Assembly: GCA_032111745.1 (NCBI GenBank)
Contig: JAULUH010000080.1
Span: 1 to 23,529 of the forward strand
DNA length: 23,529 nt
Direction: 5' to 3'
Source of the DNA: JAULUH01 sp032111745
Lineage (GTDB): Bacteria > Chloroflexota > Anaerolineae > JAAEKA01
The position numbers and the translations under genes are program-made. The notes under the pieces are model-generated. The model was not told the DNA's origin. It worked only from the letters and a program-made list of their open reading frames with translations, and ran no database searches. This document shows, in pieces, positions 1 through 7,830 of this stretch (its first letter is position 1; each line of letters opens with the position of its first letter).

Positions 1-1
1 T

Positions 2-1153
2 CGCCGCCCTATCTTCGTGCAGAATGGCGGCTTCGATGCCTCCGCGCGCTACCTGGCCGACCAGGAGTTCAGCTTCCGGCTCGCCGAGAAGGGCTATAAG
101 CTGGTCTTCGTGCCCGCAGCCCAGGTTTATCACTGGCACGATCGCGAGCTGCTGGCCTACTTCGAGCGCAAGTTCAACGTCGGCGTCTGGAAGGCTCGTG
201 TGGTCCAGCGCCATCCCGAGCGCATCGTCAGCGACTCCCATACGCCCCCGGTGGTCAGGCTGCAGCTGCTGTTGTTGCTCCTGATCGCACCCCTGCTGCT
301 CGGTGGCCTGGCCCTGGCCCTGCTCGACCTCCCCGGGTCGGAGCTTGCTCTCGCCGCCGCTGCCCTGGCCGGGCTCATGTTCCTGCTCAGTGGCGTGCCT
401 TTCATCCTCAAGACCTGGCGCCAGGATCGCCAGGTGGCGCTCATCGCCCCCGCCATGCTCGTGCTGCGGGCGGCGGCCCTGGGCACCGGCTATGCCATCG
501 GCTCGCTGCGTTTCCTGGCCTACCAGCCCGAGGAACAGCCCATCTTGAGCGCCCGCCATCGCCTGGTCAAGCGCGTGGTGGACCTGTTCGGCGCCAGCAT
601 GGGACTGCTTATCGCCGCACCGTTGTTTGTCATCATCGCCGTCGCCGTCAAGCTCGACTCACCAGGGCCGGTGCTCTATGTCCAGGAACGGGTCGGTGCC
701 AATGGGCGTAGCTTTCGCATGCTCAAGTTCCGCACCATGCGCCCGGATGCGGAGCAGCTCCTGGACCAGCTCCTGGACTTCAGCCAGCTGGCTGAGCCGG
801 TGTTCAAGCTGCCCCACGACCCGCGCGTCACGCGGGTGGGCCACCTGCTGCGCCGCTTCAGCCTGGATGAGCTGCCGCAGTTCTTCAACGTGCTGCGCGG
901 CGAGATGAGCCTGGTCGGGCCGCGGCCCGAAGAGGTCCGCCTGGTCCGGCTCTACAACGACCGCCAGCGCCGCCGCCTGGCCGTCAAACCCGGCATGACC
1001 GGCCCCATGCAGGTCAGCGGCCGCGGCAGCCTGACCCTGGCCCAGCGCCTTGAGCTGGAGCTGGACTACATCGAGCACTATTCATTGCTGCGGGACCTGG
1101 GCATCCTGCTGAAAACCCTGCCCGCCGTCGCCCGTGGCACAGGTGCCTACTGA
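2..1153 (+). CDS. Fused GT2 glycosyltransferase / monotopic phosphoglycosyl transferase, 5' end missing
   Basis: The reading frame is open to the left edge, and the first visible residues (RRPIFVQNGGFDAS) are the interior of a GT2 enzyme, so the true start lies outside the window. The visible GT2 part has the GGFD block, then DQEFSFRLAEKGYKLVFVP and a metal-ligand-like His in VYHWH. Two hydrophobic segments (about nt 260-400 and 430-510) follow. From about nt 560 comes a bacterial sugar-transferase domain (PF02397): a reentrant hydrophobic helix with the AAPLF proline, KFRTMRPDAE, the catalytic Asp-Glu dyad in FSLDELPQ (nt 866-871), SLVGPRPEE and KPGMTGPMQVSGRG. Such enzymes load a sugar phosphate onto undecaprenyl phosphate at the inner membrane face. 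The fused GT2 could add a later sugar. The family assignment is firm; the substrate is unknown. Confidence 0.9.
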   Translation, partial: RRPIFVQNGGFDASARYLADQEFSFRLAEKGYKLVFVPAAQVYHWHDRELLAYFERKFNVGVWKARVVQRHPERIVSDSHTPPVVRLQLLLLLLIAPLLLGGLALALLDLPGSELALAAAALAGLMFLLSGVPFILKTWRQDRQVALIAPAMLVLRAAALGTGYAIGSLRFLAYQPEEQPILSARHRLVKRVVDLFGASMGLLIAAPLFVIIAVAVKLDSPGPVLYVQERVGANGRSFRMLKFRTMRPDAEQLLDQLLDFSQLAEPVFKLPHDPRVTRVGHLLRRFSLDELPQFFNVLRGEMSLVGPRPEEVRLVRLYNDRQRRRLAVKPGMTGPMQVSGRGSLTLAQRLELELDYIEHYSLLRDLGILLKTLPAVARGTGAY

Positions 1154-1181
1154 TTGCCTCTGTACCCTGCCTGGTGTCGCC

Positions 1182-1255
1182 CGAGTGGAGTGCGCGCATT
1201 GGAGTTCCTGTCATGCCGTCCGAGCTGAGTGCGCGTATTGGAGTTCCTGTCATGC
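1182..1255. repeat. Two 35-bp direct repeats, 39-bp period
   Basis: Copies at 1182-1216 and 1221-1255 differ at three positions and are separated by CGTC. Each ends in GGAGTTCCTGTCATGC. They lie in the gap between the sugar-transferase fusion and the first hydrolase gene. No coding role is visible. Confidence 0.85.
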
Positions 1256-1350
1256 TGAGCGGGTCGAACCGCCAACGCCGCTAGCACCCTAACCGCCGCT
1301 AGCGCGCACCGTCGGTGCGAGCACGTACCGCAGCGAAGCATCTCTGCTCA
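1241..1350. repeat. Possible interrupted dispersed intergenic repeat with hairpin
   Basis: CCTGTCATGCTGAGCG (from 1247) and CGCAGCGAAGCATCTC (from 1329) look like the left and right halves of a GTCATGCTGAGCG/AGCGAAGCATC element. I recall such elements between genes in many environmental bacterial genomes. The halves are separated by about 65 bp that contains the motif GCCGCTAGC twice and a perfect 6-bp hairpin (CGCACC-GTC-GGTGCG, 1305-1319). The link to a genome-wide family is recollection, not something one window can show. Confidence 0.4.
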
Positions 1351-1419
1351 CACAAGCCGCGCCCTACCCCGGAACAATCCGGTGCCCAAGACGTCTATGA
1401 CATGCGACAACCAAAGACC

Positions 1420-1426
1420 GGAGAGG
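1420..1426 (+). promoter_or_regulatory. Shine-Dalgarno site fixing the start at 1435
   Basis: GGAGAGG lies 8 bases before ATG 1435. The frame stays open upstream to 1315, but the upstream codons encode no signal peptide and overlap the intergenic repeat, so 1435 is preferred. Confidence 0.75.
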
Positions 1427-1434
1427 CATCCTCT

Positions 1435-2649
1435 ATGAGGAACCGCGTGGTACCCGTCGTCGCCCTTCTCGTGGTGCTGCTACTTGCCGCGAGCCATGCT
1501 CTTCGCCAACCTGTGGAAGCCGGGGCTGTCCGTGCTCTCGACTCAGGGACGCCGGTGTCGGCGATGCCGGCACCCACGCGCGCACCCCTGGTGCCGGCGC
1601 CAGCCGTCGAGCCCACTGCCGTCCCTACACCGGCCAGGCTGGTTGAGCCAGGCGATGCCAACCACCCTCTCGAGTTGGCCTCACCAGTTCCCGGCAGCCT
1701 GCGCAGTCGTGTCGGCGTCGGCTGGCCTCGCTCCCTGGTACCCCTGGACGAGTCGGTGGTCCAGCGACTGGGCTTCGGCTGGTACCTCGACTGGGGCACC
1801 AAGGTGGAGCCACTGCTCGCAGACGGCCTGGAGTTCGCCCAGCTTCTCCACGGGGGTAGCGCGCCCTTTCCCGCCTCCAGACGTAACGAGCTGGCCCGCA
1901 CCATCGCCGCCAACCCAGGTGCGCTCTGGTTCATCAGCAACGAGCCGGACGTGCCGTGGCAAGACAATGTCACGCCAGAGGAATACGCCAGGCAGTACAA
2001 CCGGTACTACCGCTACATCAAGTCCCTCGATCCCACCGCGCGCGTGGCCATCGGCGGGGTCTCGCAGCCAACCCCCCTGCGGCTCCAATACCTGGATCGG
2101 GTACTGGCGACCTTTGAGGAGCGCTTTGGCCGGCCCATGCCGGCGGACGTGTGGAACGTCCACGCCTTCGTGCTGCGCGAGGAGCGCGACTCCTGGGGGG
2201 TCTCCATCCCCCCAGGTTTCCCGAAAGTCGACCAGGGCACGCTCTACGAGATCGAGGATCACGACGACCTGGCGATCTTCCAAAGGCAGATTCTGGACTT
2301 TCGTCGCTGGATGGCCGACAATGGCTATCGCAATTGGCCGCTGATCGTGAGCGAATACGGCGTGTTGATGCCCGAAGAGTACGGCTTTCCGCCCGAGGCC
2401 GTGATCGATTTCCTGCAGCAGAGCATGGACTTTCTGCTCAACGCTCGCGATCCGGAGCTCGGTTTCCCGCAAGACGACAACCGGCTCGTCCAGCGCCTGG
2501 CCTGGTTTAGCGTCGGTGATACGCTCTATCCCACTGGAAACCTGATCGATCCGGCCACGGGGCAGCTGACCCCGGTAGGCCACGCCTTTGCCGGCTACAT
2601 GGCTGGTCTGGATCAAATGGCGGAGGATGGCTCCGCCGGTGCCGACTAG
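1435..2649 (+). CDS. Secreted clan GH-A-like glycoside hydrolase
   Basis: The product is 404 residues from ATG 1435, which is chosen for its ribosome site and because a signal peptide begins there (MRNR, then a VVPVVALLVVLLLAASHA core). Residues about 35-90 are a Pro/Ala/Thr linker. About 90-395 look like a TIM-barrel hydrolase. The pattern SNEPD places a candidate acid/base Glu at residue 170, and VSEYG a candidate nucleophile Glu at 307, as in clan GH-A enzymes and GH128-type catalytic cores. WNVHAF fits a barrel strand. The conserved block WQDNVTPEEYAR recurs in the next gene, which is a paralog 18 bases downstream and probably co-transcribed. It is likely exported and acts on extracellular or envelope polysaccharide. 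The exact GH family and substrate cannot be read from sequence alone. Confidence 0.8.
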   Translation: MRNRVVPVVALLVVLLLAASHALRQPVEAGAVRALDSGTPVSAMPAPTRAPLVPAPAVEPTAVPTPARLVEPGDANHPLELASPVPGSLRSRVGVGWPRSLVPLDESVVQRLGFGWYLDWGTKVEPLLADGLEFAQLLHGGSAPFPASRRNELARTIAANPGALWFISNEPDVPWQDNVTPEEYARQYNRYYRYIKSLDPTARVAIGGVSQPTPLRLQYLDRVLATFEERFGRPMPADVWNVHAFVLREERDSWGVSIPPGFPKVDQGTLYEIEDHDDLAIFQRQILDFRRWMADNGYRNWPLIVSEYGVLMPEEYGFPPEAVIDFLQQSMDFLLNARDPELGFPQDDNRLVQRLAWFSVGDTLYPTGNLIDPATGQLTPVGHAFAGYMAGLDQMAEDGSAGAD

Positions 2650-2667
2650 ACTAGAACTGAGGATGTT

Positions 2668-4929
2668 ATGGTGATCATTAGCAGCTTCCTGGCCCTCGTT
2701 GCGATGCTGGCAGCCCAGGTCCTGGCACCCTTCTCTGCGGGAGAGGATCCAACGGCTACCAGCTGTCTCTATCCCGTCCCCCATGAGCGATTTGCGGTAA
2801 CCGCACCCCTGGACCTCAATCGCTTCAACCTGTCTAACTTCCCCGCGGGCAGCTATCTCGACTGGCGCGTCAATCCGCAGGCACCTCATCCCAACGGAAT
2901 GGTGTACTTTCCACTGTTCAACATGTCGGAGAGCGGCTATTCGCCCAGCGGCAGCCAGCTGCGCGAGCTGGTGCTGGCCAACCTCAATGCGGCCTGGGTC
3001 GTCGGCAACGAGGCCGACACCATCTGGCAGGACAATGTCACGCCCGAGACCTACGCCCGCCACTATCACGACATCTATACCGCCATCAAGGCTGTCGATC
3101 CCAATGCTCGCTTCGTGGTCAGTGGCATGGCCCAGGTGTCTCCCTTGCGCCTGGCCTGGCTCGATCGCGCATGGAACGCCTATCGCAGCATGTATGGCAC
3201 CGACATGCCCGTGGACATCTGGAACATCCACACCTATGTGGCCAACGAGATGCACCAGGAGTGGGGCTCGGAGATTCCCACCGGCATCCCCAACGCCGTG
3301 GGCTACTCCGGCCGTAATGGGACCGAATGGTCACAGTCCAGCCATAATAATGCCAACGCCGGCACAGTTCACCAGAGCAATATCGCCGGGGCCCGCGCCT
3401 ATTTCGCCTTCCACGGCAGCAGCGTCACCATCTACCTGGCTACCGGCCCTGATGCCGGCATTGCCGACATCTACCTCGACCAGCGCGCCGACCCCGTGGA
3501 GACCGTCGACTTGCACGGCAACCCCGGCATCATCAGCCGGTCCTACAGCGGCCTGCCAGACCCCGGCGGACGCCAGACCGACTCGCACAACATCCGGGTG
3601 CAGGTGACCGGCCGCAAGAATCCGGGGTCGAGCGGCACCTGGGTGCGTGTCGATGCCATCCGCGCCCCATCCACCGCCGGCCTGCCCAACGGCCTGTTTG
3701 ACGACAGCGACCCCCTGCGCGCCCGCATCGTGACCACCGTCGACGACCACGACAATCTCGACCTGATCGAGCAACAGGTCCGCGATTTCCGTCAGTGGAT
3801 GGCCAGCAAAGGCCAGCGCAACAAGCCGCTGATCAACACCGAATACGGCATCCTCATGACCGAAGACCTTGGCTTCGACTATTCCCGCGTCCGCACCTTC
3901 ATGTTGAACAGCTTCGATCGCTTTCTCAACAATATGCGGGATTCCCAGCTTGGCATGCCCGATGATGATAACCGGCTGCTACAGCAATGGTTCTGGTACG
4001 CCCTGAGCCAGGACACCTTTGAAGGCCGGACCTCGGCCACGGGCCTATTCGATGGCCGCACTGCTGCCTTGAAGCCACTGGGCCAGGACTTCATCAACTA
4101 CGTCGGACCCCTGTACCGCACCTACACGGACCTCGGGGTGAGCCCCCTGAGACTCGAGCCAGTTTGGCCCCTGTTCTCCGGTGAGCAGGCGCTGATCCGC
4201 CTGCGCAGTGCCGTCTATAACCAGGGCAACCTGGCCAGCGGCGCCTCCGTCGCCCGGCTGGCGGCGGCTAACGCACCCGTACATGATTGGGCAGTTCCCG
4301 GCCTGCCCATGCGCACCGAGCCCGGCGCCCTGGTCGCCCTCTCCCACGACTGGCGCCAGCTGGTCAATGGCCCCACTGATATTTCTGTCACCGCCGATGT
4401 GAGCCAACAGGTAAACGACGCCTGCCGCGGCAACAACGTTGGCTCGGCCACCCTCACGCCACCTTCCCTCACCGACCTGGCTGTCGTCAAGGTGCGCACC
4501 GTGCCGGAGACCCTGCCGGCAGTGCCCCGCGGACAGACCATCACCATGCGCGTACAGGCCGATATTGCCAACCTCGGCGGGGTGGGCACCTCGTCTAACC
4601 AGCTCACCGTCCGCTTCTGGCATGGCGCTCCCGATGCCGGGGGTACCCTGCTGTCCACCCAGACCCTGAACCGTGGGGGCAGTGTCCCCGTCACCGCCAC
4701 CTACGACTGGCCCGGCGTCGCTTCCGGCTGGTACGACCTCACCGTGACGGTCGACGGTGCACCCGAGGATGCCCGGCTGGATAACAACCGTGCTTCAGCC
4801 CGGATCTTCGTGCCGGCTGCTACCAAATACGTGAGCCACATCATCAGTGCCGGTGGCCAGCCCAAGGCCAGCGTCTTGGCCTCCGATATCCCAAACCGGG
4901 AACCCGGCCTGCGCTTGCCTCTGCCTTAA
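2668..4929 (+). CDS. Large secreted GH-A-like hydrolase with inserted jelly-roll and two CARDB-like domains
   Basis: The product is 753 residues with an N-terminal signal peptide (MVIISSFLALVAMLAAQVLA). The barrel is homologous to the upstream gene: VVGNEADTIWQDNVTPETYAR gives candidate acid/base Glu115, and NTEYGIL gives candidate nucleophile Glu392. Ala replaces the Pro of the usual Asn-Glu-Pro. About residues 210-350 form a beta-rich insert (YFAFHGSSVTIYLATG, VDLHG, VRVDAIRA) with the look of a carbohydrate-binding jelly roll. It sits inside the barrel, between the WNIHTYV strand and the DHDNLDLIEQQ helix, a point where the paralog has only a short loop. About 492-600 and 603-716 are Ig-like CARDB-type domains; the second begins DLAVVKVRTVPETLP and ends LDNNRASARIFV. 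A weak ribosome site (GAGGA, 2659-2663) precedes ATG 2668. Its role is probably binding and cleavage of an extracellular glycan. Confidence 0.8.
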   Translation: MVIISSFLALVAMLAAQVLAPFSAGEDPTATSCLYPVPHERFAVTAPLDLNRFNLSNFPAGSYLDWRVNPQAPHPNGMVYFPLFNMSESGYSPSGSQLRELVLANLNAAWVVGNEADTIWQDNVTPETYARHYHDIYTAIKAVDPNARFVVSGMAQVSPLRLAWLDRAWNAYRSMYGTDMPVDIWNIHTYVANEMHQEWGSEIPTGIPNAVGYSGRNGTEWSQSSHNNANAGTVHQSNIAGARAYFAFHGSSVTIYLATGPDAGIADIYLDQRADPVETVDLHGNPGIISRSYSGLPDPGGRQTDSHNIRVQVTGRKNPGSSGTWVRVDAIRAPSTAGLPNGLFDDSDPLRARIVTTVDDHDNLDLIEQQVRDFRQWMASKGQRNKPLINTEYGILMTEDLGFDYSRVRTFMLNSFDRFLNNMRDSQLGMPDDDNRLLQQWFWYALSQDTFEGRTSATGLFDGRTAALKPLGQDFINYVGPLYRTYTDLGVSPLRLEPVWPLFSGEQALIRLRSAVYNQGNLASGASVARLAAANAPVHDWAVPGLPMRTEPGALVALSHDWRQLVNGPTDISVTADVSQQVNDACRGNNVGSATLTPPSLTDLAVVKVRTVPETLPAVPRGQTITMRVQADIANLGGVGTSSNQLTVRFWHGAPDAGGTLLSTQTLNRGGSVPVTATYDWPGVASGWYDLTVTVDGAPEDARLDNNRASARIFVPAATKYVSHIISAGGQPKASVLASDIPNREPGLRLPLP

Positions 4930-4943
4930 TGGATTACGCCCGC

Positions 4944-4986
4944 GGCCCCGCGCGACCCACACCTCTGGTGCGGCACCCACGGGGCC
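4944..4986 (+). terminator. GC-rich inverted repeat between two genes
   Basis: GGCCCCG (4944-4950) pairs with CGGGGCC (4980-4986). Its loop carries a smaller hairpin, CACC-TCT-GGTG (4960-4970). It lies just after the hydrolase stop. There is no T-run, so it may be a processing or attenuation structure rather than a classical terminator. Confidence 0.3.
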
Positions 4987-5012
4987 CACTTCCTACACCC
5001 AGCTAGTCACAT

Positions 5013-5018
5013 GGAAGG
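5013..5018 (+). promoter_or_regulatory. Shine-Dalgarno site fixing the start at 5027
   Basis: GGAAGG sits 8 bases before ATG 5027. The same frame is open further upstream to 4847, but that part overlaps the end of the hydrolase gene and encodes no sensible N-terminus. Confidence 0.75.
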
Positions 5019-5026
5019 TCTCATTT

Positions 5027-5809
5027 ATGTCTGAACAACACGGCACGCCCAACCGCAACGGTGGCGGACATGGCCTCTGGATCGCCGTCACGGCCGCAGT
5101 CCTGCTGGCCGCAGTCATCAGCGCCCGGCCTGTCGCGTGGGCGCGACCCAGCCAGGCTCCGGACTATCAGACGGTGCCTACCCTGACCCCAACGCCCCGG
5201 CCCCCCGACCCGGGGCAGACGCCCGAGCCGCCTGCCTCCACCAATACCCCCGGCCCGGGCCAGCCGTCCACAGCCACCCCGGCTGTTACGGCGCCTCCAC
5301 CGCCGTTGCCACCACCGGGACAGACACCTGTGGCCCCCACCGTAGCGGCCCCAGCCCGCTCTGTTACCCCGCGCACCTGCCTGGCCGTGCCGACCCCCGG
5401 GTTTGCACCGGTGCCCTTGACGACCCTGACTTTCGAGGGCCTGAGCGACCAGTTCCTGGTAGTGCCGGGCCAGGCTATTTCTCTACGGCTGGTGGTCACC
5501 AACACAGGGAAAGCCCCGGCGCGCAATGTGCTGATCTGCAGCCCCCTGCCCCCTGAGCTGGTCAAGGGCCAGCCCCAGGCCAGCCAGGGCCGCGCTCGCG
5601 TCGACCGCCTGGGCCTGGTGGCCGAGCTGGGCGACCTGGCCCCGGGCAAGACCGCCGAGGTCGCCCTGACCATGACCATCCCGGCCAGCTATCCCCTGGG
5701 CGGCGTCATCGAGAACCAGGCCTGGCTCTTCAGCGGTGACCAGCGCGGGACCACCCGGCTGCTCACCTGGGCGCTGCCGCCGGCCTGGCTCCCCGCTACC
5801 GGGCGCTAG
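5027..5809 (+). CDS. Secreted DUF11-like surface protein ending in LPATGR
   Basis: The product is 260 residues. Residues about 16-34 are a hydrophobic signal or anchor (GLWIAVTAAVLLAAVISA). About 45-115 are a Pro/Thr-rich stalk (TLTPTPRPPDP, PPPPLPPPGQTP). About 125-245 are an Ig-like domain of the DUF11/conserved-repeat type: FLVVPGQAISLRLVVTNTG, ARNVLICSPLPPELV, LGDLAPGKTAEVALTMTIP. The last residues, AWLPATGR, resemble a sortase LPxTG box, but no hydrophobic helix or basic tail follows before the TAG stop. It probably projects from the cell surface. The next gene begins 12 bases later in the same frame. Confidence 0.75.
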   Translation: MSEQHGTPNRNGGGHGLWIAVTAAVLLAAVISARPVAWARPSQAPDYQTVPTLTPTPRPPDPGQTPEPPASTNTPGPGQPSTATPAVTAPPPPLPPPGQTPVAPTVAAPARSVTPRTCLAVPTPGFAPVPLTTLTFEGLSDQFLVVPGQAISLRLVVTNTGKAPARNVLICSPLPPELVKGQPQASQGRARVDRLGLVAELGDLAPGKTAEVALTMTIPASYPLGGVIENQAWLFSGDQRGTTRLLTWALPPAWLPATGR

Positions 5810-5821
5810 CCGGGCCGCGGC

Positions 5822-7420
5822 ATGCTGCCGGTGGTGGGGCAGTTGCACCGGTGGTGGGTGCCGGCTGCTGTCTTCGCGATCGCCCTGGGAGTCTACCTGG
5901 CCACCCTGCCCGCCGGCCTTACCTGGGCCAATGACAGCGCCGACGGTGGCGACCTCATCGCCGCCGCCCTGGTGACCGGCGTCGCCCATCCTACCGGTTA
6001 TCCCACTTTCACCCTGCTGGCCCGCCTGGCCACGGTGCTGCCCTGGGGCACACCCGCCTGGCGGGTCGCCCTGTTATCTGCCTGCTGTGGTGCCCTGACG
6101 GCCACTTTCGTCACAGCCACAGTCCTCGCCCTGGGTCGTCCAGCGGCCGAGGGTGGCCAATTATCGATACCCGTACCCGCACTCCAGCCGGGGTGGGCCG
6201 GTCCGGCCCCGGCGGCCGCGGTCGGGTTGATGCTGGCCTTTTCACCTCTGCTGTGGGGCCAATCCACCGTGGCCGAAGTCTACGCGCTTCTGGCCTGTCT
6301 TGCTGCCGCCCTGAGCTGGGCCGTGGTGCGCTGGCAGCAATCGGGCTCCCCCACCTGGGCGGCCGCCCTCGGCCTGCTCTCGGGCCTGGCCCTGGGCAAC
6401 CACCTCACCATCCTCGCCTTGGCTCCTATGGTCGCCGTCGTGCTGCTCCAGGAGCGCGGCCGCAGGCGCGCCCTGGTGACCTTTGTCCTTGCCCTGGCGG
6501 CCGGCCTGCTGGTCACCCTCTATCTGCCCCTGGCGGCTTCTACCAGCCCGCCCGTCAACTGGGGCGACCCCCAAACCCTGGACGGCTTCCTGTGGCTCGT
6601 CTCCGGCCAGCTGTATCGTCCCTTTGTTTTCGCCGTCGCCTGGCCCGATGTGCTGGCTCGCCTGCAGGCCTGGGTTGGGCTGGTGTGGCAGAACTTCCTA
6701 CCCTGGGGCGTGGCCCTGTCCCTGGCCGGGCTGCTGCTGCTGGCCGAGCGACGGCGCACCCTCGCCGTCGCCACCCTGGCAAGCCTGGCCTTGGGCCTCA
6801 TCTGGTCCCTTACCTACGACACCACCGACTCCTACCTGGCCCTGTTGCCCGGCTGGGTCCTGATCGCCATCTGGATCGGCGTGGGCCTGCAGGCCGCCGC
6901 CCGCCGCTGGGCCGGAGCTGGTGCCTGGGGCTCAGCCCTGATCCTGGCCCTTTGCCTGGCCCTGATTCTGGTCCCTCTGGTCCGTTACTGGCCGGCGCAC
7001 GACCTTAGCCAGGATCGCCAGGCCGAGGACTTCATGGCCGTTGTCCTGGCCACCGCCGAGCCCGAAGCCCTGGTGGTTACTGCCGGGGATCGCGCCACCT
7101 TCAGCCTATGGTATGGCCGGTACGGCCTGGGCCGGCGGCCCGACCTGGCTCCCGTCAGCCGGGACCTGTGGGGGTTGGAAAGCTATCGTCGCACCGTCGG
7201 CCACACCCACCCCGACCTGGCCGGCCCCCAGCCCCCTGCCGACTGGCCCACCTTCCTGGCTACAGCAGCGCTACAGCACCCGATTTACTTTGCGGAGGCC
7301 CCCGGCTCAGGCCCACCTCCCACCCTCGCCAACCTGGGCCTGCTCCCCGACGCCCCCTACCGCCTCGATACTACCCCCGTTGCCGGCCTCTGGCGCCTGC
7401 AGCCCCTTTCCCACAACTAG
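5822..7420 (+). CDS. DUF2723 / TMEM260-like membrane glycosyltransferase (probable protein O-mannosyltransferase)
   Basis: The product is 532 residues and polytopic. The N-terminal loop carries the family hallmark: LTWANDSADGGDLIAAAL, then GVAHPTGYPTFTLLARL (residues about 32-72). It fits PF11028. The human relative TMEM260 O-mannosylates Ig-like IPT domains, and GT-C enzymes of this sort use a lipid-linked sugar on the outer membrane face. Roughly ten hydrophobic segments follow to about residue 390, then a soluble C-terminal part. ATG 5822 has no clear ribosome site, and translation may be coupled to the gene before it. The neighbouring Ig-like, FN3 and Thr/Pro-rich secreted proteins are plausible acceptors, which is inference. 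The sugar donor is unknown. Confidence 0.85.
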   Translation: MLPVVGQLHRWWVPAAVFAIALGVYLATLPAGLTWANDSADGGDLIAAALVTGVAHPTGYPTFTLLARLATVLPWGTPAWRVALLSACCGALTATFVTATVLALGRPAAEGGQLSIPVPALQPGWAGPAPAAAVGLMLAFSPLLWGQSTVAEVYALLACLAAALSWAVVRWQQSGSPTWAAALGLLSGLALGNHLTILALAPMVAVVLLQERGRRRALVTFVLALAAGLLVTLYLPLAASTSPPVNWGDPQTLDGFLWLVSGQLYRPFVFAVAWPDVLARLQAWVGLVWQNFLPWGVALSLAGLLLLAERRRTLAVATLASLALGLIWSLTYDTTDSYLALLPGWVLIAIWIGVGLQAAARRWAGAGAWGSALILALCLALILVPLVRYWPAHDLSQDRQAEDFMAVVLATAEPEALVVTAGDRATFSLWYGRYGLGRRPDLAPVSRDLWGLESYRRTVGHTHPDLAGPQPPADWPTFLATAALQHPIYFAEAPGSGPPPTLANLGLLPDAPYRLDTTPVAGLWRLQPLSHN

Positions 7421-7430
7421 CCACATCTCA

Positions 7431-7770
7431 TTCCCTCGCCCCTTCGTGCCCTTCGCGCTTCGCGCCCATCGCGGCCTTTCCTGCCATCGTGCTCCAACCC
7501 CTCCCCCTTCGTGCCCTTCGCGCTTCGCGCTCTTCGCGCTTCGCGCCCTTCGCGGCCCTTCGTGGATTCGTGCTCCAAACGCCCCATGCCATCGCGGCCT
7601 TTCCTGCCATCGTGCTCCAACCCCTCCCCCTTCGTGCCCTTCGCGCTTCGCGCTCTTCGTGCTTCGTGCCTTCGCGGCCCTTCGTGGATTCGTGCTCCAA
7701 ACGTTCCACCCTTCGTGCATTCGTGCTCCAAACGTTCCACCCTTCGTGCATTCGTGATCCAGGGGTCCTC
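7431..7770. repeat. CTTCG-rich intergenic repeat array
   Basis: The 410 bases from 7421 to 7830 hold no credible gene. They consist of degenerate units built on CCTTCGTG, CCTTCGCGC and TTCGTGGATTCGTGCTCCAA. The main repeat is a 115/114-bp pair at 7467-7581 and 7590-7703, differing by two substitutions and one indel. A 31-bp tandem pair (ACGTTCCACCCTTCGTGCAT onward) spans 7701-7762. Read on the - strand the units become CACGAAG/GCGAAG strings, a pattern I recall from intergenic DNA of Chloroflexota and Planctomycetota. There is no spacer regularity, so it is not CRISPR. Confidence 0.85.
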
Positions 7771-7830
7771 TACGTGTTCCAAACCCTCCCCCGACTTGCC
7801 AGATGCCTGGCCTTGTGGTAACTTGCCCCC

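Noticed and set aside
1681..3255. Long - strand frame (524 codons) opposite the hydrolase genes
   Set aside because: It is the antisense shadow of two well-supported + strand genes in GC-rich DNA. Its translation is rich in His, Gly and Val without domain motifs, and it spans a gene boundary.
5789..5806. Classical sortase LPxTG cell-wall signal
   Set aside because: The box is at the very C-terminus with no following hydrophobic helix or basic tail in the same protein. It is reported only as an oddity with the stop codon.
7431..7770. CRISPR array
   Set aside because: Repeats are degenerate, abutting and of mixed length, with no unique spacers and no cas genes nearby.
7801..7830. Leaderless promoter for the DUF4012 gene
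   Set aside because: GTGGTAACTT before ATG 7831 is only a weak -10 match with no supporting -35 or extended -10, so it is not called.
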